DNA from: Dacryopinax spathularia
Taxonomy: Eukaryota; Basidiomycota; Dacrymycetes; Dacrymycetales; Dacrymycetaceae
Length of the DNA: 64,000 nt
Assembly (NCBI GenBank): GCA_037974965.1
Contig: JBBPFI010000006.1
Location: 1,488,001 to 1,552,000 of the forward strand
Reading direction: 5' to 3'
The position numbers were made by a program, and so were the translations under genes. This document shows positions 1 to 11,463 of the stretch, in pieces. Each line of letters starts with the position of its first letter. Positions within the stretch are counted from its first letter, which is position 1. The notes under the pieces are model-generated. The model was not told the DNA's origin, did no database searches, and saw only the letters and a list, made by a program, of their open reading frames with translations.

Positions 1-727
1 CCATGGCACTACTGCTCTTCTCCTTGGTTGGACGCAGCTTAATCATGAATGCCTGGCCGCCGATGTTGTCTGCGCTACCAGGGAGCACGAGAGCACTCGT
101 AACCCCTCCAGCAATGGAGGTCTCGTACGTCTGGTCGTGCGTGTTCAACCCGTCGATCGACCGTAGCCAAGGCTGGACTGCGCCAAGGAAGGAGTTGCCG
201 TCAAGCGCACCTTGCAGCGCGGGTAGCGGGTCGACACCGATGTGCGAGTGCAGGTCGACGATGCCGGGTGTGACCCAAGCGCCTTGCGCGTCGACCACGA
301 CCACGCCGGGTACGTTCTCATACAGCTCCTTAGGGACATAAGCGATAGCCTTGATAATCCCTCCATCCATATAAAGCTCAGCATTCTCAATCACGCGTCC
401 CTCCCCCAACCAGATAGTACTGTTCGTGATCAACGTCGGGGGTGTATCCGGTTCGAAGCGATCGCTCTCGGTCCTGTCTGCGAAGCCAGGTGGCGGACCT
501 GGAACGAGCGATAAAGATCGGCATTGTGCAAGAATGTCATCCGCATTCGCTGGACGATAAACTGGCTGGCTTGACCAAGGCCATCGAGTAGGTGGCAGTT
601 GCAGCAGCACATACGCACCGAGAGCTAGTGCCAGCAGCCGCAGGACCTTGGATCGCCGCCGCGGAGCGGGCGGTGGGGTCGAGTGGGTGTAAGCTGGTAG
701 AACATCGTCACCCAGCTTGATGGACAT
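1..727 (-). CDS. Amidohydrolase / CE9-like protein, copy A (3' part beyond window)
   Basis: This is the first exon of a membrane-anchored amidohydrolase. It starts at an ATG at 727 and stays open to the window edge, so the C-terminal two thirds lie outside. The protein has a short basic N-terminus, one hydrophobic segment (about residues 27-42, LLALALGAYVLLQL) and then the start of a metallo-dependent hydrolase domain. The metal-binding HxH motif is seen as VDLHSHIGV, followed by GGVTSALVLPGS. Residue by residue it matches the two downstream copies (start 4026 and 7424), including the N-terminal DDVLPAYT shared with copy C. Basidiomycete proteins of this build are usually labelled carbohydrate esterase family 9 or imidazolonepropionase-like amidohydrolase. 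The substrate is unknown. A type II membrane topology is inferred from the single N-terminal segment. Confidence 0.88.
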   Translation of the reverse strand, partial: MSIKLGDDVLPAYTHSTPPPAPRRRSKVLRLLALALGAYVLLQLPPTRWPWSSQPVYRPANADDILAQCRSLSLVPGPPPGFADRTESDRFEPDTPPTLITNSTIWLGEGRVIENAELYMDGGIIKAIAYVPKELYENVPGVVVVDAQGAWVTPGIVDLHSHIGVDPLPALQGALDGNSFLGAVQPWLRSIDGLNTHDQTYETSIAGGVTSALVLPGSADNIGGQAFMIKLRPTKEKSSSAM

Positions 728-929
728 GGTCGCATGCAAGAAGGACGGTTCGAGTGGTCCATGGCGTAACAATCGGAATATGAGGACTGTATCATCTGGT
801 CGTCCGAGCATGCGATACGCGCCGCAAGGACAACGACGCGATCATCGGCGATAGGTTACGGACTGATTCTCCGATGTATGCTATCAGTCATACAATTCCA
901 TTCATCGTACTAGGCGATCATGATCGAAT

Positions 930-3900
930 TTACAATAGCGCAGTCAGCCCACGAGCCTCTGAAACGGTAGCTACGACCTTCGCAGCCATGCTGAAGAAGT
1001 CTCCGCCGTGATACGCCACGTATTCACCTCGAACGATCGACGCGTCCAACCCAAGTAACTTGTTCACGTTCGAGCTGACCATTTCAAGTGCCTGGCTCTT
1101 GCTGATCTTGCCATGTCCATCTCGATATAACTTATCGACCTCAGTTTCGGGCTTAAAATAAGACGTAGAAGACGTACCCAGATCGCGTCAAACCTCGTAT
1201 TTCTAGCCAGGCAAGGTTCTTCAGTGACTCCGATCGCCAATGTTACGTTATGGGCAAGCAGGACTGATGTGTTGGTATCTTCTGTAAGAGGATGCCCCGG
1301 TAATCTGCGAGCACAAGCGCTATTCAGCAGCGCTTGGCGTGCAGGTAACTGGTCACTTACGTTCGCATCTTCTCCCATTCTCCAGGGTACGTCCTCGAAG
1401 GTGTGAGGATCACACCAATATCCGCACCAGCAATGTTCTTCGCGACCATCCACGCCTCATTAGCTCCAGCGAACGTCCACCGCGTTCTGCTCCCATACTG
1501 AAGCTCGATCTCATGTTTGAGCAGAATGAGGGTGCTCATGATGTCTGCACTATGAACCGCGATAACGAGCGGCAAAAGACCATGCGCAGCATCCCACCAG
1601 ACTTCGCCTTCTTTCGCACTGGCCAGGAGATGCCTCAGTGCGGCCACTTGAGCTGATATTGCCGGTCCGTTGCTCCTGTGACCCATCGCAACATGAAGAG
1701 CGGTCACAGGCTGGACGATGCTTCCTTTCTCGGCCTTGTTCCATGCGCTAGTAGCAAACGCTCCAGACAAGCCTGCTAGAAACCCGAGACTGATTGGCGC
1801 AGTGATTGCCGTGGTCACACCCGAACGATGGGCCATGAGCATATCCCTGCCACCAAACTGGATGCCATCCACTGCGCGTTGGGGTTGACGGCCTAGAACG
1901 GACGGTGCGACGTGGATTCCAAAGACGTCATAGGCAACTCCATCGATCGTAGATGGCTCTGCACCGATCTCGGCCAAACCCAAGCGAGAACCGTATGTCG
2001 TCAGTCCTGGCGCAAGGCTGCCGCCCTCCAGGTTGATGATACGGACTTCAGGCTCGGCGACCGGCCGACACTTGCCAGAGCAGACTATGGAACCGTTCCT
2101 GACCAGTACCTCAACACCGCGATGGGATGGATCGGAGTTGAGGAATTCTTCCTGGAGGTCACCGGATTCGTCCGAGCGCCAGAGCGTCAGGACTTCTGTG
2201 AAGAGCACTTCGCCGGTATGTACTTCACGCGGGCCGAGGGGAGGTTCGCCGTCAAATGCGACAGCTTCTTGCGTCTCCTTTGAGTAATCGGGCTTGTCTG
2301 GCTGCGTTTGCATTTGAGGATTGGGTACTCTCCGGTTTTGTAAGGACTTATGTGTCACGCCGCCGTCGATCACATCTCCACCACGGTAGGCCAGCTGGGC
2401 GATCCCGTCGATGTAGACCTGTAGCGGTGTGGCTCCCAACTGAAGTGGGTGCGAATCCCATACAACAACATCGGCATCGTGACCGACCTTGAGAGCGCCC
2501 AGTCGATGGGACAACCCGATGGTCTCTGACGGGGTGGACGTCACGGCAGCTAGGGCAAGCGAAGCATTGAGGCCGTCTGTTGCTCGTCAGGCCTGCTGCT
2601 GAAGGATGTTCGAAGAACACATACATAGGTACGCCTGCTGCGCCTCGTACAGGAGATGTCTTGAGTCCATCAGGGGATGATCGCTCTTCATAACCACAGG
2701 AATACCGTTCTCACTGAGAAATTTGGGTGCGAACTCGCTGCCTCGGTACGCTTCCCGCTTATACCGTGCTGCAATCGCAAACATAGCAATCGCAGGCGCA
2801 CCGCCCCAAGTCTTCTTGAGGAGGTCTGGAACCAAGTACGCTTCGTGCGCATGGTGGAAGGCCGCAATAGGGAACTTGTACTCGTTCGTGAGGCGAACCA
2901 TTCCGTCGAAGTCGACGGCTTCATAGCAGTGTACGTGGACCTTAACCTTGCCCCGTAAGGTATCGACGAGCGCTTCAAGTTTCAGGTCGTACGGGAAGGG
3001 CTTGTCCTTGATGCTGAGCCAGTCGCCGGAAAGAGCAGAGCCGCAGTATGCATCTTGTGCGTCGCGGATGGCGGCAGCGGCAGCGTACGCCTGTCGAAAT
3101 CGCCAGACGTTGTCCATGCGAGTGCCATGAAATGCCTTTGCAGGTTCTTCCCCACAAGCGTGTCTGCATAGCATATTAGTGCAACACTTGGGTAGACGAA
3201 TGAATTAATAGGCGCACTTTGTATGTCTCCATCTGATTGGCGCGTCTGGGTCGACATCGCTACCGTTCCACAACCCATACGGCGGCTCAACAAGCATAGA
3301 ACTGCTGCTCCTCTCCTTTGTCTTCCGTAGCTTGATCACGAACGCTTGTCCACCGATGTTGTCCTCGCTTCCCGGAAGCACCAGAGCGCTCGTCACGCCG
3401 CCTGATACCGACAACGCATAGGAGAGGTCATGCGTGTTGATCCCATCGATTGAGCGAAGCCATGGCTGGATTGGGCCAAGCAGAGAATCGGCCTCAATGG
3501 CACCCCGCAGCCTCGGAGCAGGACCAACACCGATATGCGAGTGCATGTCGACCAGGCCGGGCGTCACCCACGCTCCTTGCACATCGACAACGACAACCCC
3601 AGACACATCCTCGTACATCTCCTTCGGCACCTGCCCGATACCCCGAATGACACCCCCATCCATATACAGCTCAGCATGCTCGAGGACCCGATCATCTCCC
3701 AACCAGAGCGTGGCGTGGGTGATGAGTGTCGGTGGTGTGCCTGGTTCGAATCGGTCGCTCTGCTTCCTATCCGCGAACCCGGGTGGTGGAGACGGCAGTT
3801 TCGGCAAGGCGCAACATCGTGCAAGAATACGTTCGGCGTTCGCAGGGCGGTAAGTTGAGCGTATGGGCCGGTGCAGTGGGATATTCAGAAGGTCGAGGAG

Positions 3901-4026
3901 GCAGTAGGCTGCTAGAGCGCAGATGGCTAGGAGAAGCAGCTTGAATCGCTGCCACTGTCGCGGAGCAGGGCGACCCCACTTGTTGCCTTTGTGCGGACGA
4001 ACCTCGTTGTCCAACTTGGAGGACAT
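930..4026 (-). CDS. Amidohydrolase / CE9-like protein, copy B (963 aa, 5 exons)
   Basis: Exons on the minus strand are 4026-3218, 3163-2625, 2576-1361, 1304-1178 and 1130-930. They sum to 2892 nt in frame. I chose ATG 4026 (MSSKLDNEV) because it aligns with copies A and C; the longer open frame upstream has no matching sequence. An N-terminal hydrophobic segment (LLLLAICALAAYCLLDLL) is followed by the amidohydrolase barrel with MHSHIGV (HxH), VHCYEAVDFD, AFHHAHEAYLV and KSDHPL, which fit the usual metal and catalytic positions. The second half repeats the fold, but GLTTYGSRLGL stands where HxH should be. Exons 2, 3 and 5 have exactly the same length as in copy C, so the two arose by recent tandem duplication. 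Membrane anchoring and hydrolase activity are family-based inferences; the substrate is not known. Confidence 0.9.
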
Positions 4027-4305
4027 AGGCGCCGTCACCTGGTCGGCCCGATAGTAGCGCCCATTTGTATCAGGCTGTGAACAGCATTCAACTTGGAAAG
4101 AAGTTGGACATAGGAAGCTAGCTCTGACCACAGGTGGCTTGGCGCGGCGCGTTGACGCGTTTTCTTATCAAGGATGCGTGATTCGCGCCTGAAGCATGTC
4201 GCGACGAGCAGCAGGAAACTGCGGATGATTTACATTCTAAACCGCGGTTCCGATACATCCACATTTACCCGTCCAGTCAACCCTTCCAAGATGGCCAGCA
4301 CCCAC

Positions 4306-7300
4306 TTAGAATATCTCTGTGATACCCCTACTGGGCGAAACCATCCCAATGACCTTCGCTGCCGTGCTGAAGAAGTCCCCACCTTTGTACGCAACTAGCT
4401 CTCCAGACACGCTGGACTCGTCCAGACCGAGCAGCTTGTTGACGTTCGAGCTGACCAAGGCCAGCGCTTGGCGCTTGCTGATCTTGCCGTGACCGTCACG
4501 ATACGCCTACAAATCTAGTTAGCGTGCTGCGTGGAGGCAGTTTGGGCCGAAGCATACCCAGATAGCGTCGAACCGCGTGTTCCGTGCTTCCCATTCCTCA
4601 ACGATCCCTATACCCACCGTGACATTGTACGCCAGCAAGATGGAGATATTGGTATCCTCGGTGATAGGAACGCCAGGCAGACTAAAAGCCTGTTCAGCTG
4701 CGTTCCACGGGCGACGTAGGATAGTACTCACGTCCTCATCTTCTCCCACTCGGCGGGGTATGTCCTCGACGGTGCAAGGATAACGCCAATATTATCATCC
4801 GCAATGTTCTTCGCCACCATCCAAGCCTCATTCGCACCAGCGAACGCCCACCGCACTGTACTGCCATACTGGATCTCGACCTCCTGCTTGAGCAGAATAA
4901 GAGTGCTCATAATATCCGCGCTGTCAACAGTAATAACGAGCGGAAGCGAGCCATGTGCAGCGTCCCACCAGACTTCACCTTCCTTCGCCGAGGCAAGGAG
5001 ATGACGAAGCGCCGCAACCTGTGCAGAGACGCTCGGCGAGCGACCACGGTGCCCGACCGCGACGTGCAGCGCCGTTACGGGCTGGATGACACTCCCTTTC
5101 TCAGCCTTGTTCCATGCGCCTGTGGCGAATGCCCCAGACAAGCCGGAGAGGAAGCCATAGCTGACGGGAGCGGTGATAGCGGTGCTGACACCGGATCGAT
5201 GGGCGATGAGCATATCCTTGCCTGAGAACTGGACACCATCGACAGCACGAAGAACCTTGCCGCCCAGGACGGACGGTGCGGTGTTGCTGCCGAAGAGGTC
5301 GAAGGCGACACCGTCGTTTGTCGACGGCTCGGCTCGGATTTCGTTCAGTCCGAGGGATGAGCCGTAGGATGTGAGCCCTGGTGCAAGGGAACCGCCTTCT
5401 AGGTCGATGTAGCGAGCTTGAGACTGAAGGAGATGGCTGCAGCTGCCAGTGCATACGATCTCGCCTGCCCGAACGAGGACTTCGATCCCTGCTTCACCCC
5501 GTTCGGAGACGACGACCTCCTCCTGAAGCTCGTTGAAATCGTCGTACTTCCAGACCGAGGCGACATTCGTGAAAAGAACGTCGCCTTTGATGACTTTCTT
5601 AGGCGCCAAAGGTGGCTCTCCGTCATACTCGAGCACTTCTTGCGCTTCCTTCTCGTAGTTCGGCGCAGCTGGCTGAGTCTGCAGCTCATGCTCTTGGACC
5701 GGCTGCTCTTTCAGGCTCAGGTGCTTCAGCCCGCCTTCAATGGTCTCTTCGTGGGCGTAGGACAGCTGAGGGATCCCGTCGATGTATACCTGAAGGGGCG
5801 TGGCACCGAGCTGGAGAGGGTGGGAGTTCCACACTACTACGTCAGCGTCGTGTCCGACCTTGAGCGAGCCCAGACGGTGCGAGAAGCCGGCTGCCGCGGC
5901 TGAGGTAGAGGTAACCGCCGCAAGGGCAAGGGAGGCGTTTAATCCATCTAGGTAGTCACAATTAGCAGCATATAAAGGGCATATAGCAGGGCACCTACAG
6001 ATATATGCTTGTTGAGCCTCATATAGCAAGTAGCGCGAGTTCAACACCGGATGGTCGCTCTTCATAACAACCGGAATACCGTTATCCGCCAAGATCTTGG
6101 GCGCGAACTCGCTCCCCCGATACGCCTCGCGCTTATACCTCGCATTCGTGGCGAATATCGCCACGGCAGGCGCGCCGCCCCATGTCTTTTTCAGCAGATC
6201 AGGGACGAGATACGCCTCGTGAGCATGGTGGAATGCCGCAACGGGGAACTTGAACTCGTTTGTGAGCCGGACGATACCGTCGAAATCGACGGCTTCGTAG
6301 CAGTGCACGTTGACTTTGACCTTGCCGCGGAGGGTATCAACGAGCGCTTCGAGGGCAAGGTCGTACGGGAAGGGCTTATCGGCGATTTGGAGCCAGTCGT
6401 TAGAAAGAGCTGAGGCGCAGTAGGCATCTTGAGCATCTCGGACTTCTGCTGCTGCTGCGTATGCTTGGCGGAAGCGCCAGATGCTGTCCATACGGGTAGA
6501 ATCGTATACTCTTGAGGGGTTCTCACCGCAAGCATGCCTGAGCAATGTCGATCAGTTCATGTAATGACTCGTAGATGCAAATAGTACGTACTTCATGTGC
6601 CTCCACCTGACTGGCGCCTCTGGGTCGACATTCGTGCCATTCCACAGCCCGTACGGCGGCTCAACAACCATAGCACTGCTGCTCCTTTCGGACGTGCTTC
6701 GAAGCTTGATCATGAATGCTTGACCTCCGATGTTGTTCGCACTGCCTGGCAGGACCAAGGAGCTGGTCACGCCGCCAGAGATGGACAACGCGTAGGAGAG
6801 GTCGCGAGTATTGAGGCCGTCGAGCGAGCGGAGCCATGGCTGAATGGCACCGAGTAAAGAGTTGCCATCGCTCGCACCGTCCAACGCGGGTGCGGAGTAT
6901 ACGCCGAGATGCGAGTGTAGGTCGACAATGCCTGGCGTCACCCATGCACCCTGTGCGTTGACGACCACCACTCCAGGGACGTTCTCGTATAACGACTTGG
7001 GCACAAACCCGATCGCTCGGATCACGCCTCCGTCCATGTACAGATCACCGGGAATGACCCGCTCCTCTCCCAGCCACATGGTCGCGTTCACGATCAGCGT
7101 CGGCGCTGTCCCGGGCTCGAATCGGTCGCTCACTCTTCGTTCGGCAAAGTCCGCAGGAGGTGTAGGCATGGCCGCGATGGAACGACATTGGGCTAGAATG
7201 TGATCCGCATTCGCAGGTCGGACATGATGCTTTCCCGAGCCCATCCAAGGACCGCGTCCGATAGGTGGCAGCCAGAGACACCGAAGAAGGACATAACTGG

Positions 7301-7424
7301 TGAGCACGAGCAGGACGAATCGGAGAGCCCTCGATCGACGACGCGGTGCTGGGGTTTGTTGAGGCGCATACACGGTATATGCTGGTAAGACGTCGTCGGC
7401 CATCTTGCCCATCGTAGAGGACAT
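4306..7424 (-). CDS. Amidohydrolase / CE9-like protein, copy C (970 aa, 5 exons)
   Basis: Exons on the minus strand are 7424-6592, 6537-5999, 5947-4732, 4681-4558 and 4506-4306, giving 2913 nt. ATG 7424 is chosen because the open frame upstream of it has only a TTG. A membrane segment lies near residues 33-52. The HxH motif is H170/H172 in VDLHSHLGV, and further barrel motifs are HCYEAVDFD, FHHAHEAY and KSDHPV. The second intron is 51 nt with no stop, so unspliced reading stays open through it. From about residue 575 a second amidohydrolase-like unit begins (GDVLFTNVASVWKY). In it LAPGLTSYGSSLGL aligns with VTPGIVDLHSHLGV, so both metal histidines are replaced (G653, S655). The catalytic half plus decayed half is shared with copy B. 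The substrate cannot be told from sequence. Confidence 0.92.
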
Positions 7425-8724
7425 GGTGGTCAACGGTAGACCAACTGGCTCTGCTTGCGTTCTCGCCGACTCTGACGGCGCCGACCTCGGTGTTGCATGG
7501 AAGCGGGGGTGAGCACACGATGCCCGATTTGATACGCGGATGACGCGGTCGAAGGGATCCGACAGGATTCGCGCCTATGCTTTAAAGCCGATATCGGCAT
7601 TAACAGCAAACATGTTTTGCGAACGCATCCGTGGGGGACGAGATGGTTTGCGGCGATCACCATCTCGTGCCAACATGATGTCCCGGGATTACATCTTCAA
7701 CATGTGTGGAGCTGGCACTGCCTCATCGAAGGATCTGGGTATCTGGGCCATCATCGAAGAGCTAGGCCTGCGATGTCGACATACGAATTCGATTGCAGTA
7801 CCAAGGAACGGTATATTCTCTACGTCCTGAGGATGCGTGTAGACCCTAGATCAACCCGCTCTACATCATCACGTCGATTCAAGGACCTGGCTCATCACAC
7901 AACACAGAACCACATTCATGTACTGTGCGAAACCCTGACCATCGGACAATGGCACTGCTTCACAAGATCCCTGAGAAGCCTCCACCTCGGAACTCACCCT
8001 GCTGGAAGGAGTCTACTTCTCATCCAGTGCGGTTCCAACGATCCTCTTAAATCTGGAGCGCTTATAGCCCCAATCGCACTCACTCATCAGGTGGCTCTCG
8101 GTGGAAGTGCCTCTTGTTCTAGACCTTCGGGTATTCTGGCCGCAGATTCTGGCTCGCTCTAACTCAAGCACAGTAAAGGCAGTCAGCCTCGGCGGTACGT
8201 ATGGTTTCTCTCTTGCATCGCTGCGCACGTCAGCTTACACATCGTTAAGCGCCGCCGACCGTGAAGACTGACGTCAACGGAACTGATTTCGGCGATCTTT
8301 TGCTTATGAATGATGCGATAATGCTCACAAGGCACCGTGCAAAGCGATCTGTCTTTTGTGTTCCCATAGCCTCCGGGAGAGCATCTTTCAGCATCACGCG
8401 GGAAACCGACGTGCTGGCACCGTCTCCCGCACTGCCACCACCGCCTCCCCGGAAAAGCAGGGCCAACAGCTCGGCGCTTGGTCTCGGATTGTTGCGCGAT
8501 TCGCCACGCTCAAGTTGGGGCAGATCGTTCGGCAAGTACCTATAAATCGCCATGGATTTCGCACGACCCCCTCCCCACACTGTCTTTCTGAGTTGTGCCC
8601 TCCTGCAAGGCAAAGGCTCCAGCGGGCGTCTACCTGCCCTGCTGCTGCAACGAGTGACCCGTCTCCTGCCCCCCATCGCATATCTGTGGATAGGAGCTAT
8701 TTGACGCCGTGCTTTTAACACCCC
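7425..8724. other. Intergenic region, no supported gene
   Basis: This is the divergent spacer between amidohydrolase copy C and the metacaspase-like gene. The longest open frames (7617-8162 plus, 8245-8862 minus) have no recognisable domain, no supported introns and odd composition. One short minus-strand frame, 8553-8245 (102 codons, starting MAIYRYLPNDLPQL), could be a small gene, but nothing beyond the open frame supports it. The region presumably holds both promoters. Confidence 0.5.
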
Positions 8725-11142
8725 ATGGATCCCCAATTTCGGACGCTTCGAACAATGGCGCAATCGGCCGTCGTGCCATTCGAGGACTGCGGCATTTATG
8801 ACCAAAACACGCCAAAGGAGAACTGGCGAGCTTTGATCATCGGGATCTCCTACAAGAGGCACACTAATCAGGAAGCGAGGCTTGAGGGCACCATACCAGA
8901 TGCTAAACGTATGAGGAGGTTCTTGATAGGTAAGCTCCTACTCTGACCATATGCCCGTAAAGCTTACTTGAACGCATGTGGCAGAACAAGGGTGGTTAGA
9001 CCAGAATATTACGCTCTTGACGGATGAAGAAAACACGCGAACTACTACAGCCGCGGCATTGGTATGTACCAAAGTTACGAGCTACCTGGCTGCCGGTGTC
9101 CCTGATCGATGACCAGATGAACGCCATCGATGACTTCACTGCGGAACCGCGAGCCCACCCAAATGAATCATACCGCTTGTTCTTTTATTTTGCTGGCCAT
9201 GGGACGCAAAGCAAGAACTTGACCGGATCAGAGAGCGATGATTGGGACGAAAGTCAGCCTATGCGACGCCGCTTCTTCGATCTGACCTCACTCGTGCGCA
9301 GACGTTCTGGGAGCAGACGGTTACTATCCTAGAGCGAATATCCCTACCAGCCACCGTGGCTTTCGTTCATCCGAAAGCCATTACCCGGGTATCATACCTT
9401 CAGACTGCCCCTTTGAAATGGAAGAAGTTTCCCGTGGCAAGGTAATGAAGTGGATCAAGAATCAGACCGAGGAGGCCGAAGAAAACACCGCTCTGCATGG
9501 TCTCCCGGAAGGCAACGGGGGAGACGAGGTGCGTGAAGAGCAGCCTAACGGAGACGAGGTCAAGCACGTGTTGGAAGCGGTCCCTAAAGAAGGAGACGGC
9601 TGGATAATCGATAATGTGAGATCTGACCACTAAGGGTCTGAACGTGCTGAGATGTAATCCGCAGTGGCTTCGCGAACATCTGTGCTTGGTGCTGTCCGCT
9701 CGTTGCCGGCTTCGCGTAAGTGACCGTTTCAGCACTGATAGCGGCTCAACCTATCCTATACATGCCTTCTTCGATGTGAGCAATCTCAATCGCCTTTTAA
9801 GTGCTGCCCTGTTTTTCTGACTCTGCTGTAACGCTATTTGTTAGTGTTGCTGTTCTGGCACCCCTCTCGGTATGATTTAAATTTAGCCCTGAACCTTGGT
9901 TTATCAACGTTGGGCCAGACCTTGGAAGGCACTACCAGCAAAGGGATCTTCCGGAGCATCTGTTAAATGAGGCTATGCGGGACTATGGTTCGTTCTGTTT
10001 CCTACTCTTAGTCAGAGGTATGCTCACACGAACGTGTTTGGGCGAATAATGAATTACAGAAGAAACCGAAAGCAGAAAGCAACAGCAGATTATGGAATAT
10101 GAAAAGGCAAAACGCTTGCATCGGCGGCGGGAGACTCGTTTTGCGTCGTTCCCTCCGACTCGGCTTAGAGAGGTCGCTCGGGGTCTCGCAAACGTTGGAG
10201 AGAAGGCGTCGAGAGCGACGGGATGGACGGCACGTTTTCTACGGAGGCTCTTTTGTCAACAGCAAGTGGACGATATGGAGCCCGGACCTCATCTGCTCAA
10301 AACCACGACAACACCGATAGGTGGAAACACCTGCCCCGAAGCGGGACAGCCTAGTGCATGTCGCCCAAATACACCATCAACGCTAATGGATGCATCATCT
10401 GCGTCAGTCACAGCAACGGATGGACCAGCTGACATCGCATCTCATCCGATCGCATTCCCGAACACCAAAGAAAACAGGAATGACAACGTATCTTACCACA
10501 GTAACGCGAGCTATCGTCCTGCACCGCTCACACTGGTGCCCTGCTCAACTGGCTCACCGGCCCAAACGGGCTCCACTTCTGCGCATGGCTGCGAGGGAGC
10601 GGGTACCGTCCTCGAAATGACTGAAGCGCGCCTGGGGCCAGCTCTCAGTGAGTCGGCCCCCGCTGCACCTCCTTCCCGAAAGCCTGTCAAGGCAGACGTG
10701 GTGTGTACCATCACGTAGGATTGGATGAAGTTGCTGATGTTGCTCCAGGTTTGTGTAGGGGCTTCCGCAGACGAGGGAAGATCAAGCGACAGCAGAACCC
10801 TCGCCAAAGCTCTCATAGACTTGTACAATGAGACGCCGAAGGAGAAATTGACCCATGCACGGCTGCTCGTCCATTTTCAGTGTGTCCATACTCCTTCAGT
10901 GTTAGAGGCGTGCACTAACATCCATCGCAGGCAGAGGGTTCGCAACCCGAATCCTATGCCAGGGCAGTGCGTGCAGCATTCTTCGTGGGGTGGCACAGGG
11001 AGACTCTAACAGAGATTATCAGGCTACCTCAAATACCCCAGTTGTCGTCTTCCTACGACATGGTACGTACCACACCCCCGGCGCCTGCACAGCTCTCATC
11101 GTATCGCAGACCGACCGCTGGCATTTACCGTATACCTTGTGA
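8725..11142 (+). CDS. Metacaspase-like (caspase-fold) protein 1
   Basis: This encodes a caspase-fold cysteine peptidase of about 625 aa in 11 exons: 8725-8929, 8985-9061, 9117-9252, 9302-9615, 9665-9775, 9845-9869, 9919-9987, 10060-10700, 10749-10883, 10931-11062 and 11110-11142. The lengths sum in frame. Exon 7 could instead end at 10017, also in phase. The p20 part starts at NWRALIIGISY. The catalytic His is about residue 122 in FYFAGHGTQ. The nucleophile motif reads DCCCSGTPLDL (Cys about 283) and lies on a 25-nt exon; the usual DCCHSG has His after the Cys. About 210 residues of linker follow, with a basic amphipathic stretch and Ser/Thr-rich sequence. The p10 part is VGASADEGRSSDSRTLAKAL, ending SSSYDM then WHLPYTL, which matches the two paralogues at 38-43 kb. 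Metacaspases cut after Lys/Arg in stress and cell death. Activity here is uncertain given the altered motif. Confidence 0.8.
9845..9869 (+). other. 25-nt micro-exon carrying the caspase Cys motif (gene 1)
   Basis: Codes C-C-C-S-G-T-P-L plus the first base of the next Asp codon. It is flanked by TTAG upstream and GTATGA downstream. The length and phase are identical in the paralogues at 39094-39118 and 42200-42224. Confidence 0.8.
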
Positions 11143-11463
11143 TATTCTGCATTTGCTATGAAGATCCCATGCCGCCCAAGCCCAAGCCCAAGCCGCAGCT
11201 CAAGCCCGTGGCGAGCGATGGGTGTGCCTTATTTATTGGTTAGGTGAAGCAATGCCATTTGTACAATGACGCGTATATACCGTTTTCATACGATTTGAAA
11301 CTCTTCGGACGGCTGTGATCTAATCGAATATTTATTGTTCCTCGTAGAATGGAGCGGGCGCGCTGTGGGGGAAATGCCCGAGACAAGTCCGCCGTTGAGA
11401 ATGAGGAGTCCTGAGCATACACCCAGTGATTCACACGCATGCAAGTGCCGCTCACTCCCCACC
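11143..11463. other. Spacer between metacaspase-like 1 and PAC4-like genes
   Basis: It contains a short pyrimidine/Ala-Lys-Pro-like repeat (CCCAAGCCCAAGCC near 11175) and the presumed 3' UTR and promoter. I see no gene. Confidence 0.4.

Noticed and set aside
7617-8162. 181-codon plus-strand ORF
   Set aside because: No domain, no splice evidence, and His/Ser/Leu-rich composition typical of chance frames.
8245-8862. 205-codon minus-strand ORF
   Set aside because: Its 5' third overlaps the start of the metacaspase-like gene on the other strand. Only the part from 8553 down could be real, and it lacks support.
9602-9720. Apparent frameshift in metacaspase-like 1 after GWIIDN
   Set aside because: A 49-nt GT-AG intron (9616-9664) restores the frame and gives IIDNWLREHL, which aligns with the paralogue, so no frameshift is needed.
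9722-9745. FSTDSGS read as a mutated caspase Cys motif (loss of the nucleophile)
   Set aside because: The true motif lies further on, on the 25-nt exon at 9845-9869, so this stretch is only upstream linker.
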